64,000 bases of DNA from Thelephora terrestris. Its lineage: Eukaryota > Basidiomycota > Agaricomycetes > Thelephorales > Thelephoraceae. The notes under the pieces are model-generated. The model saw nothing but the letters and a program-made list of their open reading frames with translations. It was not told the DNA's origin and did not search any database. The position numbers and the translations under genes are program-made. Positions 24,031-37,050 of this stretch are shown piece after piece (positions within the stretch are counted from its first letter, which is position 1; every line of letters begins with the position of its first letter). Where the stretch lies: the NCBI GenBank assembly GCA_015956445.1, contig WIUZ02000022.1:186001-250000 (forward strand), in the 5' to 3' direction.

Positions 24031-27000
24031 TCACTCCCCGGCGAACAGTCGGACAATCATATATGTCGTGGCCCCGACAAAGCGGACGACTGAAAACCGT
24101 CAGATCCACTGGGCGCGTAGCGCTGGTAGATCACTTACAGGCAAGGCCAGCAACCGAGAACAACAGGAACGCTGTGTACCCACTCGTGGTGGAATTAGCA
24201 CCCTTCACCGCCGCATTCCCGATTGTTGTCCTATTCGAAGAGCCTCTATCAGTAGACGTGATTGGGTGGTGATCCCACACGTACGTGATGACCGCAGCCA
24301 ACAATGCCTGCGTAAAACGTTCAGTCAAGACGTCAGGGAGTCCTGAGAGCGGAACTTACGTTAGACAGAGTCCAGGCAAGTAAAACCTGTGTGCGCGTGC
24401 GTCAGATGGATCAGATTAATGTGAAATCGCTCAACGCGTCTATGGGGATTGACGCACGCTAAGTCCGATGAGTTAGTGGGGTACATTAGCGCAAGATGGA
24501 GAATGCTCACTTGGTCCTGAATGTCCTGTAGTAATCTTCCTGTTCCGTGGCGGCGTCTGGCTTTGATACCACCGGTAGTGGTTTGGTTGTCAGGACGTGC
24601 AGTGCGTCTTCGTACGCGGCGTTGATATCCGTTTCGGCAGTGGGCACAGCAACTTCGACTTCATTCTTATTCTTCCCTGTATTGACGACACCGAGATCCG
24701 TGCCGACTTTGTTGTCACCCTTTGTGCCCCAGGAAACGTCGTGTACGTTGGCAAACTATCGGAAAGGGCGTAGGGTGAGGGAGATATATCAGGCTCATGC
24801 TAGAGCCCACTCACAGCATAAACGTTCAGGACGTTGATGTAAGCAGGTGCCATCAAAAGGTATTGAACGAAGGAAGTAATCATATGCCAGGGTTCGAGCT
24901 ATTATTTGGTCAGCTACCGGTCTGACGAAGGTGTGATGGAACTGCGTACGAAGATCAAGGAGGAAATCAGATACAGGCCCGTCGTCGCAGCGATTGAGAG
25001 CACGATGTTCCTGAAGACCGAACTCTGGATGACATCGGCAAAAGTAAGGCTGCCCTTCTCCTGCGCGACGCCCTGGATACCCTTGACCGCGATGAATATG
25101 GCAGCGAACTGAATGACGAGACATCAGAAATGTAGGTTCGCTATGCCCTGAGGGGTTTCCCACCGTCATATAAGCAGTTAGGATAGCGAAGCCCACGAAC
25201 GCAAGCGTAAACGTCCATTTAGAACCTTGAGGACGATTTCCGAGAGCAAGGATGAAACACATTATCAACAGACCGATGTAGAAGTATTCCAAGATAAGGT
25301 TTGCAATGTGGATTCCCTTGAACCCGAAGGAGGGATCCTCCATGGCGTTGGTCAAAACCCTGAAGGCGATATAGTAGTTCCCCTAGGAGTAACAATCATC
25401 AGTCACGATCGCAGAAAGTTAGGGGGAGGACGCCTTACAAGGGCAAACCAGGAGAAGATGAGATTGAAAACTTGGTAAATCAGCTCGATATGGATCCAGA
25501 ACTTGCGCATGAAACTGTGCGACGAGCGGTAGATGTAGTGGAAATGGAAAGTACTGTGGATAGCAGCAAAAAATGAGCCATTTAACCATCGCCTTCGCTG
25601 AGAAACCAGCTCAGGAACCTATGGGAACGCGACTCAGTTATGTGGTGACGATAAATTAGGATTTCTAGATGATAAACCTGATCAGGCGTGTCCGTCACGC
25701 CATACGCAGACTTGACGTAGTGCAAAGTCCAAGCGGCTCCCCGTTTTGATACGAGCTCCCAGCACAAGATCTATTGAATCCATGAGATAGCACAAAAAGA
25801 TATTACGATGGGGACGTACACGATCCTCAGCGAGATACATGTTCGCCGTGAAGATATCCGCCCCAGCACCATGCTACGCAGGATTAGCAAGGGCGTGGCA
25901 GAAAACCGTGTCCTTACCATAGTTTCGCCGAGGAAATACTTGTGCAATGGTCCCTCCCCGGTAACATCGTTCTGAAGTGCAATGTACCTGTAGGCACTGA
26001 AGGCGCCGGGAAGTACGGTGATATAGCCAAACACAGATTCCCTGGAAAAAAAGGTTGAGTAAACTCGGGCAGAATGAAGAGTCTCCGCCCATTACAATGG
26101 TTTGTCCAAGATATTTGAGACCTTGTACTCGAAGTTTTGAGCGGCAACTGCCGGCAGAGTGAGATGAGAACTGGGCAAAGTGTTGGGGAACGCACCGAGA
26201 GGATTGAGCAAGTGCTGCCCATATTTTCCCTTCAGAGCGACAATCTCACCGCAGGCTCCGCCAACGTTCGAGTTGATATCGAACGCCTTCCATAAGTGAT
26301 AGATCGAAGTGGGTCCAGGCATAGTTCCGACATCGATAAGAACGCAAACGTTGGGCTGGAGAATTGGACCGAAAGCGTTGAAGAACCAGCGATGAGAATT
26401 GATCTTTTTCTGGTTCTTCTCCTTCAGACAGAATAAAACTTGCACAGGGACGTTGCCGCGTTCGGCCCCCTCGATGTTGAGCGAAGAGGGATTGATGGAA
26501 ACTAGGGCGCTGCCGCTTAGCTGAAGGGGACGGGCCGAGAGTACAAAAATACATGCCCTGGGTGGTATACTCATATATATGAGCGGTCACAGGCTTTCCG
26601 TTGATGGCGTTCTTTGCGATTCCCTCTTGGTAGATACCCATAGCAGCGATAGCACTCAGCGTACGGGAGTTGACTTTGGCGCGTCCATCGGAAACGATAC
26701 AGACGACGACCTTCTTCCAACCATCCTTTCCCCAGGTTTTACTCCGATCTCGCTTGCACAGGTGTGTGATATTCTTTATGACACCGTGCATGGATCGAGC
26801 GAAAAGTTCCTCGTCTTCATTGTACATGGTGAGAACGATGAACAGTTCAGTCCTCCTGGGAGGGTCGTACAGGACTTGACGCAGGGTGAACCCAGAGTCC
26901 TTGAAATCATTGGGATCACAAGTTGCAGCTGAATATCGCATGTAGGTGAACTCCCTTTCGGTTTTGACCGCACACCGTTCGAGTAGCTTGGTGGGGACTG

Positions 27001-27801
27001 CAGAATCCAGGACAAAGTTTCCATGGAATAGCCTAATGCAACGATCAAAATACGTTTGGGGTAAACGATAAAAACGCGCATACTCTACTTTCTTGATCGT
27101 CTTATATCGCCTTGGGACCCTCTGGGGGATACGACCATACCGGATGTTGGTTTCTGAATCGGGTTCAGCAAAGCCCCCGGGAAATGATTGAGGAAGAGAG
27201 AAGGTCGAAGTGTGAGAGGTCCTTCTCAGTAGAGGCATATCTCCAGGGTCCTCGCCTTCGTCTGGGGAATCATCTTGATTGTTGTTGTAGCTGGAGGAAG
27301 GGGTGAAGCCGGGCATCGGGGGTGCCAAACCGTGCGGATCTAAGCCGTAAGGACTGTGGACGGGGTCTGGAGTGTGGGTGGGAAGAGGTGGCGGGGATAA
27401 AATTGAGACAGGCGCTGGGATATGCAGTTGAGCTACGCATTACGGCTGAATGGAGGACGGACAACTTACGTTGGTTCCAATAGGACGAAGTGGGACGGGC
27501 AGCTTGTTCAGTGAACTGATCATAGGGCGGTGAGTACACGCTCTGGCGTGGTGGAGGGGAATGAGAAGTGTACGGGTCCGGGGTATGGGAAACCTGGGAC
27601 ATGTACGGTTGAGGCTCGTAGCCTGCATAATGGGGCTGAGGCGGAGGCGGAGGGGAATTATGAGGTTCATAGGGATTTGGCGCTGTGTACGGAGAGACGT
27701 AAGGGTTCTGTCTTGGATCGTTTGGCTGCGATGATTTCTAATGAACAAATCGAAAGTTTTAGGGCGAAAATTGGACTCACATCTGGGTGGTAGTGGGACA
27801 T
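24031..27801 (-). CDS. Chitin synthase (division I, class I-III)
   Basis: This plasma-membrane glycosyltransferase polymerises N-acetylglucosamine from UDP-GlcNAc into cell-wall chitin. Exon 1 starts at 27801 with MSHYHPD. A long Pro/Tyr/Gln-rich N-terminus follows, then the conserved block [40 protein letters not shown] (catalytic start), [54 protein letters not shown] and the QRRRW motif near 25595, with WLNGS after it. The C-terminal half is a series of membrane spans ([35 protein letters not shown]). The final exon reads [19 protein letters not shown] with the stop at 24031-24033. About ten short introns are present. The motif set indicates division I; I cannot assign the class with certainty. 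Confidence 0.93.
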
Positions 27802-28668
27802 CGCGGTACTCGCTAACTAGGACGTGTCGATAGCGAAGAGCAGGGAGGAAACGTTCAAGGGAAGAAAGGTGGTTATTGAAGTGAATGCGGGCGGTGCTGG
27901 CGCCGTTGCGTAGTCCCACTGCGCCAAATCAGAATCGCTTGCTGCGTAATACACAGGTTTGAGAACTGTTCCTGTTTCAAAAATTCAGACTCTCAGCCTC
28001 AGATGCGAGATAGTTGGTGATGGTGCGTGACCAAGGACCAAGTGCTGGACGAGCGGCGGTACCTCAACAAGGGGTAGGAAAGATATCTCTTGGGGCCAAG
28101 AGAGAGACTGTTGAAGCCCCTGGATCACGTGACGTGCCGGCTATTTGTGCAGCCAATCGATTTGTCACCCGTCTATCATCACTACTAAGTATACACACTG
28201 ATATCAACGCCTTTCGTGATTCTATGCGCCGCTCAACTCAACGTGCAGTTTTTCAACGAAATCTCTCTGATAGGACGTTTTTGACTGGATGATCTGTCCA
28301 CGCAGTCTGATGTCTCCTCGTTGTCTGTCTCCCGGAGCTGTCCTTTCTAAAGGAGTACTACCGGCCATCTTGATGCACAAATAGCCGTGGCTCTCTCCCA
28401 ATCAATCCGAAATTTGCGGGGAGGCTGGCTAATCACCGCGAATCCTTGTCTGTGCTCAATGGGCACCCGCTTGATCCCCTGATCTATCTAACATAAATCT
28501 ACGGTCGACTTCTCCAACGTCAGTTGTATTCATATGAACACACGGCGCGTTTCCTAGTCACCAGCCGTGTCAAACGGCAATGGTCGCACATTTAAGATGC
28601 ACTCCACGGCTCATTCCCCCTCCTTCTCTTCGTTGATTTGTTGAACCTAACTCCCGCTCCTCCAAGTC
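27802..28668. other. Divergent promoter region, chitin synthase / MFS transporter
   Basis: This 867-bp region separates two start codons pointing away from each other. It includes CCAAT-type pentamers near 28153 and 28386. Pyrimidine-rich stretches lie just before the MFS start. No credible coding exon is seen. Confidence 0.45.
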
Positions 28669-30224
28669 ATGATCCCTCTCCTCAACTTCGCACACGCTCA
28701 ACACCGAAATCATTCAGAGCTCGAAAGCCAAGCCAGCTCGCACCTTTCTTTGTCTGGGAAACAAAAGCACCCGGCCCTAGATATTCCAATTTGGAGACGG
28801 TGGCTTGTCGTGTTGGGAGCCTTCCTGGCTTTGTTCTGCACCTTTGGGCAGTTGACATCGTTTGGGACTTATCTGTCATGGTACAAACAAAATCAGCTCA
28901 GCTCCTACTCATCCTCCACAATATCGTGGATCGGTTCACTACAGCTTTGGATGTTCTTCTTTTCGGTGAGTAGTTCGCTGTCCACCACACCACAGAGGGT
29001 TCTAAAGCGCTCGACAAGGGTGCGGCTGTAGGGTGGTACTTCGACCATCATGGTCCGCGGCCACTGCTCGTCACAGGTGCCGTAATCTACACGTCAAGTA
29101 TAATCATGATTAGCTTTTGCAAAAGCTACTATCAGTATCTGTTGGCACAAGGTGTCCTATTTGGATTGGGAGTCGGGCTGATGTGGGTTTCCACCATCCA
29201 GTGTGTTGTGTCCAGCTTACTTACCGCCGCATTCTCAAGGTTCTATCCGCCGATATCTTCGGTCGCCACTCACTTCTCAGAATACCGCGCCACCGCTCTA
29301 GGGATCGCAGCGGCTGGATCCAGCGCCGGCGGGATCGTCTTCCCTATCATGCTCCGTCGTCTCTTTCTTCATGTCGGCTTCCCGTACGCGGTCAGGATAT
29401 CGGGTTTCCTCTCCCTTCTTTGTTGTGGGATCTCTGCCCTTACAATCACATCCGCCCGTCCACCATCGTCCACTCGCTTCAAATTGGAGGATTACACCAG
29501 CTCCTTAAAGAACATCAAATATTTGTTGCTACTCTCAGGGAGTGCTCTGATATCCCTCGGTATCGATCCACCACATTCAGATTAACCTACGACTGACTTT
29601 GCAACAGGTCTTTACGTCCCATTTTTCTACATTCCCCAATTCGTACAAGCGCGGGGCTATGGCGCTGGATCTCCCGAAGATCACGTTTCTACCTACATCC
29701 TAGCCATCATGAATTTCGGCGGCCTGCTCGGCAGAATCGTGCCTGCGGCGTTGTCCGACCACGTCGGCCGTTTCAACATGATATTCCTGTGTGCTTTGTT
29801 CTCGGGGGTTTCGTGCATGGCTTTGTGGCTTCCAACTTCATTTGTCTCCACTCCAGGTGGGCGGATCGCACTCGAGATTACCTTTGCTTTATCGTTCGGT
29901 TTCTTCTCTGGTGGGTTCATAGCCCTCATCAACGTTTGCATCGCGGAGATTTCGGAAACCGAAAAAGTCGGGAGCAGAATCGGCCTTCTCTATTGCCTAG
30001 TTTCTTTCCCGTCAGTTTTTTTCTCGTTTAATCCCAAGGAAACGGCTCACATCCGTTTCCCCAGATCTATGGCGGGCGGGCCATTGGCTGGGCGTCTTCT
30101 TGGCAGCCACTCCCACGCCTACGTCGGAATGATCCTGTTCACAGGGGCGACAACCATAACCGGTTCTTTGTTTATCTTATGGACTAGACTCCGCGTCGAC
30201 TCGCGTCTCTTTGTACGTGTGTGA
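28669..30224 (+). CDS. MFS transporter, monocarboxylate-transporter-like
   Basis: This is a membrane carrier of the major facilitator superfamily, most like the fungal monocarboxylate porter group, which includes riboflavin-type Mch carriers; the substrate is unknown. After a hydrophilic N-terminus, the first membrane span reads WRRWLVVLGAFLALFCTFGQ and is followed by TSFGTYLSWYKQNQL and SWIGSLQLWMFFFS. After an intron come GGWYFDHHGPRPLLVTGAVI (the loop 2-3 motif) and later spans, including AQGVLFGLGVGLMWVS, EYRATALGIAAAGSSAGGIV and MNFGGLLGRIVPAALSDHVG. The C-terminal part after an intron at about 30012-30065 reads SMAGGPLAGRLLG and the last span ends in the tail RVDSRLFVRV. Start at the first ATG, 28669. 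It diverges from the chitin synthase gene. Confidence 0.82.
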
Positions 30225-30498
30225 TAAGACGCTTCCGCGGGTTTTGTACAATACCTGTAACTTGACGTCCTCTGACAATCTCATTTGCATCAATGTAACA
30301 GTAGTTTTTCCGCATCCAAACCCAATATAACATTACCCCTATCGTGGGAATCAAGTGCTGCAAGTCCTACGCTCAACTGAACCTCGACCAAGTCAACTAG
30401 AGCACCGGTGATACATAATCAGGTTCATGGCCAAGAGCCGCTTGATTAGATGTTTCTCCTCACGTCAATATACAACAAGTTGTGAAACATGAAGAAGG
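30225..30498. other. Convergent 3' intergenic region
   Basis: These 274 bp lie between the 3' ends of the MFS gene and the DUF4470/MYND gene. No gene is seen. Confidence 0.5.
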
Positions 30499-33400
30499 CT
30501 ATTTCTTACACACCAGCTTATGCTTCTTCCAATCCTCTTTTTGGCACCCAGCCGAGCAATAGCTGCTGCTCTTGCAGGCGCTACAGACAAGTAACTTCGG
30601 CTTTCCCGGACCGCCGCAACGCGCACATCTGCCGCTAGGCTCCTTGGGCTTTTCTTCGAGCTCCTGTGTCATCGCTCCTGTGAAAACACCGACATCCTCA
30701 ACGTATGGCACCCCGAAGATTGGCCCGATGGCGATACGGGTGACAAACGGTCTCGCGGACTCCCACTTCTTTTCCTTCATAAACGCTACGCTGATGTCCT
30801 TCCCTTTCCCGCAGCTGCACAGGGGGTCGTTTTCGTGTTCCAACGTGAGCGGGATCGTTTTTGTGGCCAGAAACTCGCAGTTTGGGCCATGCTTCCACGT
30901 GCGACACCTCTCCGCCAGAGTCGGCATGAGTCGCTTCCAGCTTGCAACTTCGCCGCCCCACAGGTTGACGGTGATCATCTCGCCCATGATCGCTCCCAAC
31001 GTTCTCTCGACCTTCCTCAACCGGCTTTTCTTCAGAGGAAGTACGTACGCATCGGCAACAAGAGTGTGGGCTGCGAGGTCGAAGCGCAAGGCGGGGATGA
31101 AAATGATTGTGTCGATATTCCCTTCGGCACTCAGTCCAAAAACACGTGACTTGTGCTGCTGCACCCCACTTGCATCGACGAGGATGGCATGGATAGTCTC
31201 TTTGACATTAGCGAGAGTATCCGTGCGATCGTTTCGTTTCGCAAGGGCCCGCTCCCTGTCTGTCTTAGCGAGTCCTAAGTGCGGACCGATCCAATCCACG
31301 CGGGAGCGATTAGAAACATCCAAGAGAGGGAGGCGGTCCAGCTGGATGCTATGGAAGTTCCAAGGCGCCCCGACCTTGTCGGTGAGCGGAATTGGGAACC
31401 GATTGAGGGCAAAACCGTCTGGTTCAAGTGGCTCTGCGAGCGGAGCGACAACCTATCCCGTTATTGTGAATAAAGGACGTAGATACAAAAAAACGAGCGA
31501 AATACCTCTACATAGAATGTTTTTCGGGCGATCCTAAGTTTTGAACGACTTCCAATCACAGGGAAAGGGTAGATCAGGGACCTTCTCGCCTGACCGATTC
31601 TAACCTCCATAACGTACGGAGATGTTTGCCGAGACGAAACGTCCGCGCCACTTGAGAGGATGTCTCTGGTCGGAACGTCCGTGATGTCGACCCGGGCGGT
31701 TAGAGAAGCGATGCGACAGCTCTGGGGATCAGTCGTCACGGAAACTTTATTTTCTAGGCGGTCATTGATAGCGAAAATCTTGTCAAGGGAGTCGTCCAAT
31801 CCTCGAGGTTCATCCGGTATCACGAAAACGCGGGAGTGATCCATTAGTGGAGCAGCGAAGATTTTGAGGAACATGCCCAGTTTCGGTATGAACATCATGC
31901 TTGTTTGAGGAGTCGAGCGGAGGCTGAAAGAGACGCTCATGCGATTCGGATGTTCGATGTGCAACGCGCAGGAAGGGACAGAGAATGAGACGATGAGGGA
32001 AGAAGTTCCGGTCCAAGGAGAAGGGTCCGGCTCGAAGATCACCCCAGGACGGGCATCGGTACCAGAGGGTGTGACCTCTCCAAACCCCACTTTTAAGGAA
32101 GCGAAGATGTTGTGTGTCATCGGGCCGTGAAGGTTACCGTGCAGGACGGGGGTTCCTACTTTGTTAGGATCCATGTCCGATAAAACCCGGAGTTTTTCGC
32201 GAGGGACGACCAGAATGACGGAAACCGTGAGGGGAACGTGAGTCCATTCCTGGAACCTTCCTTCCTTCGTAATGGGAGTTCGCATGAGCTCGGGAGCGTA
32301 CACTCCCGCCAGACACAACTGGGTGCAGAAGTCTTGGTAGTTGGACATGCCCATCAGCAGGGACCTGTCATTGTTCAATCGGTCGAAAAATGAGGCCATG
32401 GCGGCGTCCCAGTCAACGCTTACACGCCGTTTGACTATCGCGAGAAAAACGGCGAACGTTTCCCGGACGTAGTGTACTATCTGCGAGTCTTGCATAGTTT
32501 CTAGAACACTGGATAGGCGAGACATTGTGTCATCGGATGCGAACATTTTGAGGTAGATACCGAACAAAAGCCTGCCGAGGCTCTGGGGTTCGAAGGAGAT
32601 GGGGATACGACTTGGGCGATTGGGTTGCGATGCAATCATCTGGTCGCCAGTCATCGGCCGCTTCCACGTGATCCTCTCGTGGTACTGCTTGAAGCCGCCC
32701 GAGTGAAGCCTCGCCGCCAGGATTTCCTCTGCGTTAGAGCGTGTATTGAAGTTCGAGAGGTAGTTTATGGGGGCAAGATCGAGGAGCAAACTGATCGTCG
32801 ATACTTCAGCGCAGAATTGCGTGGTGAGGTTTTTGGTGGCATCTTTTCCTGTGTACAGGAGAGCTTCCGTGAACATGGTGGCCGACGGATCGGGGGATAA
32901 GAGAGGGAGCGCGGCGACGAGGATGTTCAACAACCCAACGTGATCCATTATGTTTGAGGTTTCGATGACGTTGAACGAGGTGGGTGCGCCGCCATCGAAG
33001 CCGTAATCCCCACCATCGAGGATGAGAGGAGCGGTATTCCACGGCGCAACGGTAAGGTTCGCGGGTATTTTCCCCGTGCCAACGTGGTGGACCAGAGCCC
33101 GACAAAGAAAGAGAGCGTCACCAGCGAAGAGCCGGATGGTAAGCTTTCCCGGTTTATCTCGAACGAATGCGCAAAAGTGCTTGACCCAACTGGAGAATTG
33201 CGATCTTGCGCAATCAACGAGTTCCGGCATCGTAGGAATGGGTTTTTTGCTGATCAAGAAGGCGGGGGCCAGATGGAAGGGAGAAATCGGAGTTGTACCG
33301 TAGTGCAAGGCGAACCCTTCCCCGGTCAGGGAGTAGAGAAACGTCGGGTTGACGAACGTCGCCGCCGAGATGACTTGCGGGTTGAGAGATGTGATCCCAG

Positions 33401-34161
33401 TCTTCCAATAATGCCGGAAAACCTTGGTCGCCGGTTCCCCGGATTGGTGGAAATAAGGGCCAGCAGAACGACACGGAAAGTTTCCGGATACCCCATGCTT
33501 GACAGATCTTGTGGTTCCGATACTCGACAAGACCATCTCTCTCAATCGCTTCTTCCTCGCGGATGGAAGTTGGCCAGCCTGAACATAAAGATTCCAGTGA
33601 CGGCGAAGGTCGAGAAGAGTGTTCGCGTTGCACATGCGGATAAACTTGGCGTACTTTGAGCCGTTCCACGCCGCGATGGATCCGGAAGCCTCGATGAGGG
33701 TCTGGCATTGCGCGATCAGGAACGAATGAGACTTTTCGTCGAGGAAGAAATGGAAGAACGAGTTCCAGATTTTTAAAAGTGCTTCGTTGGACAACTCGAT
33801 GTCCGTGATCATCGTCAAGAGGAGGACATTTCGAGCTGCAGCACACAAAAAGAGCCTCGGTGAGCGGGCGAGTTACTTTTGGCTCGAGACGAAGAACATA
33901 CCCAAGACTGCGGGTTCGACGTCGCAACAAGTGAAGTCCAACGTTCTCTCGGCTGGGGATCTAGTGGTAAGCTAAAGAGACCTGAGCCGAGTCTTGAGAC
34001 TTACTGTCATTTGCTTGGCTGTAAACTGTGAAAAGGATGTTGCGAGGATCTCCACAGCCCAATAGCAAAAGGTTCGCCGGTTCCTCGGGCACAAGTGAGT
34101 CGGTCAGGACAACAGCTGAGGTGTTCCCGATGGGATAGAAGAAGTTTTTTGAGGGGTACAT
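30499..34161 (-). CDS. DUF4470 and MYND zinc-finger protein
   Basis: This large protein belongs to a family common in Agaricomycetes, of unknown role. The first exon starts at 34161 (MYPSKNFFYPIGNTSAV) and continues LLLLGCGDPRNILFTVYSQ, the DUF4470 signature. After an intron comes RNVLLLTMITDIELSNEAL and a single exon of more than 2 kb. A second intron near 31463-31505 joins the C-terminal exon, which ends with a MYND finger: CARCGGPGKPKLLVCSACK, then SSYCSAGCQKEDWKKH and LVCKK. The finger has the C-x2-C...C-x2-C...C-x3-C...H-x3-C layout and usually mediates protein contacts. The 3' exon also carries a long open antisense frame (30572-31537), which I treat as chance. Confidence 0.82.
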
Positions 34162-35140
34162 GGCGGTATGCGCCATAGTCGATGGTGGACGCAAAGTACA
34201 ACGTACAGTCCGCCACACTTTTGAGGACTGCCATATATAAACGGGCGGCAATGTGACAAAACCGAGCCTTTCGTCATCCCGTGGGGTTCACCTGGCGGGG
34301 CCCGCCCTAGGCCTGGGTTTCCCGCTCATCACGACGGACGTTCTCCCCCGAGCCCTTGAAGGCTTTGAAAAATCAGCCTGGACTAGAATCAAGTTAGATC
34401 AAATCAAAGAAGATTGACGTGGATCCTTTCGATCATTCGACCCAAGCCTCCACCGGAATCACGACCTCAACCACAAAGCCGATAAACCCTCCAGCAAGTG
34501 GGTCAACAGTAGTAGATTCGTAACCATCATAACCATTCGGTTAGGAGACGGCAATAGCGTTGATTTACGGCAAAGGTGTCTGCCGCGGGAGCCCAATGGT
34601 CTTTCTTTAGGTGGCTCGGAGATCTCGACCAAAGTGAGAGGTGCTTGAGGGACTTCCAGCGAGCTCGAGGACCCCAAGGGGATCATAACTTTGGGCAAAC
34701 ACGTCACCACACCAGGTACCCCTGATGATGGTGAAGGTTAGAATTCGACTTCTTCCTATTCTTGCGATTATCTATAGCCGGCGACAATGGAATCCGTTGC
34801 CTCGTGAGCCTATGATAGTGGTATTGTCAAGACTGCATATGTAGGCAGGGTCAGGGGAGATTCGGCGTCAACCTGATTACAGCACCAGCGCGTGGCACCT
34901 CTTAAAGTCGGTATCTACAGTAGTACGTTAATCATAGATAAGTGCAAGAGGAACAAAACGGCAAGGGGAAAGAGTCAGTGGAAGATATAGAAGAAATGCA
35001 CATCGACAGTGTGATAACTGGCAACGACGAGCGTGACTCGGGAAATACCGTCCTTGTACAAAACGTGAAAATGTCAGGAGATATGCAACCGGAAAGTTCA
35101 TGAGAATTGCTAGAGAAGAGAGGAGGGACGTCCATGAGCA
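34162..35140. other. Intergenic region, promoter of the MYND gene and 3' end of the transporter
   Basis: This 979-bp gap lies between two minus-strand genes. It contains only short frames, such as one of 83 codons at 34459-34710, with no domain and no good exon join. It presumably holds the DUF4470/MYND promoter on its left and the transporter 3' region on its right. Confidence 0.45.
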
Positions 35141-36788
35141 CTATTGCACAGGGACCATGGTAGCTCGCCTGGACATCCAAGAATCGAAGTCTGTCTCCTG
35201 TTGATGGCTGTGCAGGGGCGGGCTTGCCGGTGGGGAACCTACGGATTCTGGGGGAGAAGGGTACGAGGCCTTCAAGTCACCGTCACGGGGCGGAACCGGA
35301 ACAGAAGGTGGGTGGGCCTTAAGGTTGTGGGTTTGAAGGGGTTGAAGGGAGTTACGCGGGGACTGCGGATAGACGGTAGTGGGTGAAACTATCTCAAACG
35401 GTTTTTGTGGTGGCGTGTGGTGGGTCATGAGAGGGAAATTATCGATTGGACGAGCTTGTACGGGAGAAGTCCAGGACCGATCTCGAGCGGATGTGACGGA
35501 GACGTTTATTGCAGTGGGGTGAAGGGCTGTGACCAAGTCTTGGGTAGAATCCTTGGCGATGGGAAGCCTCATGTCACGAGCGGCTTCTACTCTGCGCATC
35601 TTGTGTTCGCCCTTTTCTACATCACCCTTGGCCTGATTGTACATGTATAGGCCGGTAAAGGCCATGACGATACCAAAGGCCTGTACGGGGTGAACGGGTT
35701 GCGCAAACCAGAGGATGGCGATGCAGATGACGGCGACCCGTTTGATGAGGGAAGCGATCGAGTAAGTGACGGGGGATGTAGATGCGAGGATTATGAAAGC
35801 GATGATGTTTTGGGCAAAGTGTACGGTGCCGTTGAGGAAGAAATAATATGTGACCGAGTGAATGGTCGCAGCACGTTTCTCATCGTCACCTCCGAGGTAG
35901 GTGTAGTGTTTGGGGGCGTAGTACGCGGCCATGAGCTTTGGAAGATCGTAGTAGAGCCAAACGGGGATCATGAGGACGAAGGCTGTACCAGAGGAATAGA
36001 ATAATAGGTTTAATTTATCCAGTTTGTGGGAGGACGACTGATTGCCAGAAGGCATGACCTTCTTGAAGAAGATGTTGGAGCTGACGAAGATGATGGCAGA
36101 ACCGAAGGCACAAGATAGACCGAGAAAGTTGGAACCAGAGACATCGAATGTGCAAACGAGCATAACGCCGATAGTGAGCGGTAGGAGGGAAACGTAGGTC
36201 TTTGGTGAGTAGCTGACATTGAAGAGGAATGCGTATGCGGCAACTGTGAACAACGGAGAAAGTGCCTAGGGAGAAGGTTAGGAGGGGGGGGATTGAGGGG
36301 TGATATCGAGTGAATACCTTGATGGTGTGAACGGTGCTAACGGGGATCCGAGAGATGGCCATGCTCGAAAAGATATGACCGCCGACTTGGAAGGCACCCA
36401 TAGGCAATGTGGCATTAAAGATAGCACGAGTCGGTGGGCGGAACTTGGAGAAACGAACGAGAGGGGACATGGAAAGAGCGCAAAAGGAGGCGACGAAGAA
36501 GAATTGGACAAAGGTAAGGGTTACGGGGTAGCGAAACTGGTTCATGATGGATTTGCCCGTGTTGGATGAGAGGGCGGATGATGCGTACCAGACGCAACAC
36601 TGGAAGATGAATTTAAGGGTGGGAAGGGAGGGTACGGGAGATAAAGATGAAGTCCTCGAATGACGGGTGAGGGTTGTCCTGTCGGGATTATCCCAAAATG
36701 CCAGCTTTCTGCGAATGGTCCGCTTGAGATTGGATGGAAGGAGCCATGTAGGAGTGGGAGGACGGTTCTTAGCGTCTTGGGGACTCAT
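35141..36788 (-). CDS. Triose-phosphate-transporter-family protein (Sly41-like)
   Basis: This is a drug/metabolite superfamily carrier, probably in ER or Golgi membranes, resembling yeast Sly41. Two exons, 36318-36788 and 35141-36265, join in phase 0 across a 52-nt intron (AISRIPVSTVHTIK then ALSPLFTVAAYAFLF). Conserved features include NTGKSIMNQFRYPVTLTFVQ, GAFQVGGHIFSSMAISRIPV, YSPKTYVSLLPLTIGVMLVC, GLSCAFGSAIIFVSSNIFFK and SPVTYSIASLIKRVAVICIA, together about ten membrane spans. The C-terminal 130 residues are a Pro/Ser-rich cytosolic tail not needed for transport. The start is the first suitable ATG, at 36788. The open frame extends upstream to 37070, but that overlaps the UspA gene's 5' end and looks non-coding. 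The substrate is unknown. Confidence 0.85.
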
Positions 36789-37050
36789 CAGAGTCAAGTG
36801 TCTGTGGCAGTAGACGCAGTTGGTCGACGGGGAGGGAGGAGTGACACGGAAGTTGCCGATGAAGCCGGTGCCGAGGCTTGGCGGAAGATCGGTTGGAAGC
36901 CTTGGCGGAAGGAAAGACCGCCAAGAGCGGTGGAAGATGCCGAAAGAGCCTTGAACTCTGCCTGAGGTGAGTGTTCTACATTCATATCGGGAACGAGAGA
37001 AGCAAATAAGAGACCTGGATCCGGCCTTCGTTTCGTCCGTCTCCCCTTCC

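Noticed and set aside
30572-31537. 321-codon plus-strand frame as a gene
   Set aside because: It lies wholly antisense to the conserved MYND exon, has no domain, and there is no intron or promoter support.
33084-33659. 191-codon plus-strand frame
   Set aside because: Antisense shadow of the large DUF4470/MYND exon with no recognisable sequence.
34459-34710. 83-codon minus-strand frame in the gap between the MYND and transporter genes
   Set aside because: Low complexity and Ser/Leu-rich, with no splice partner or known motif.
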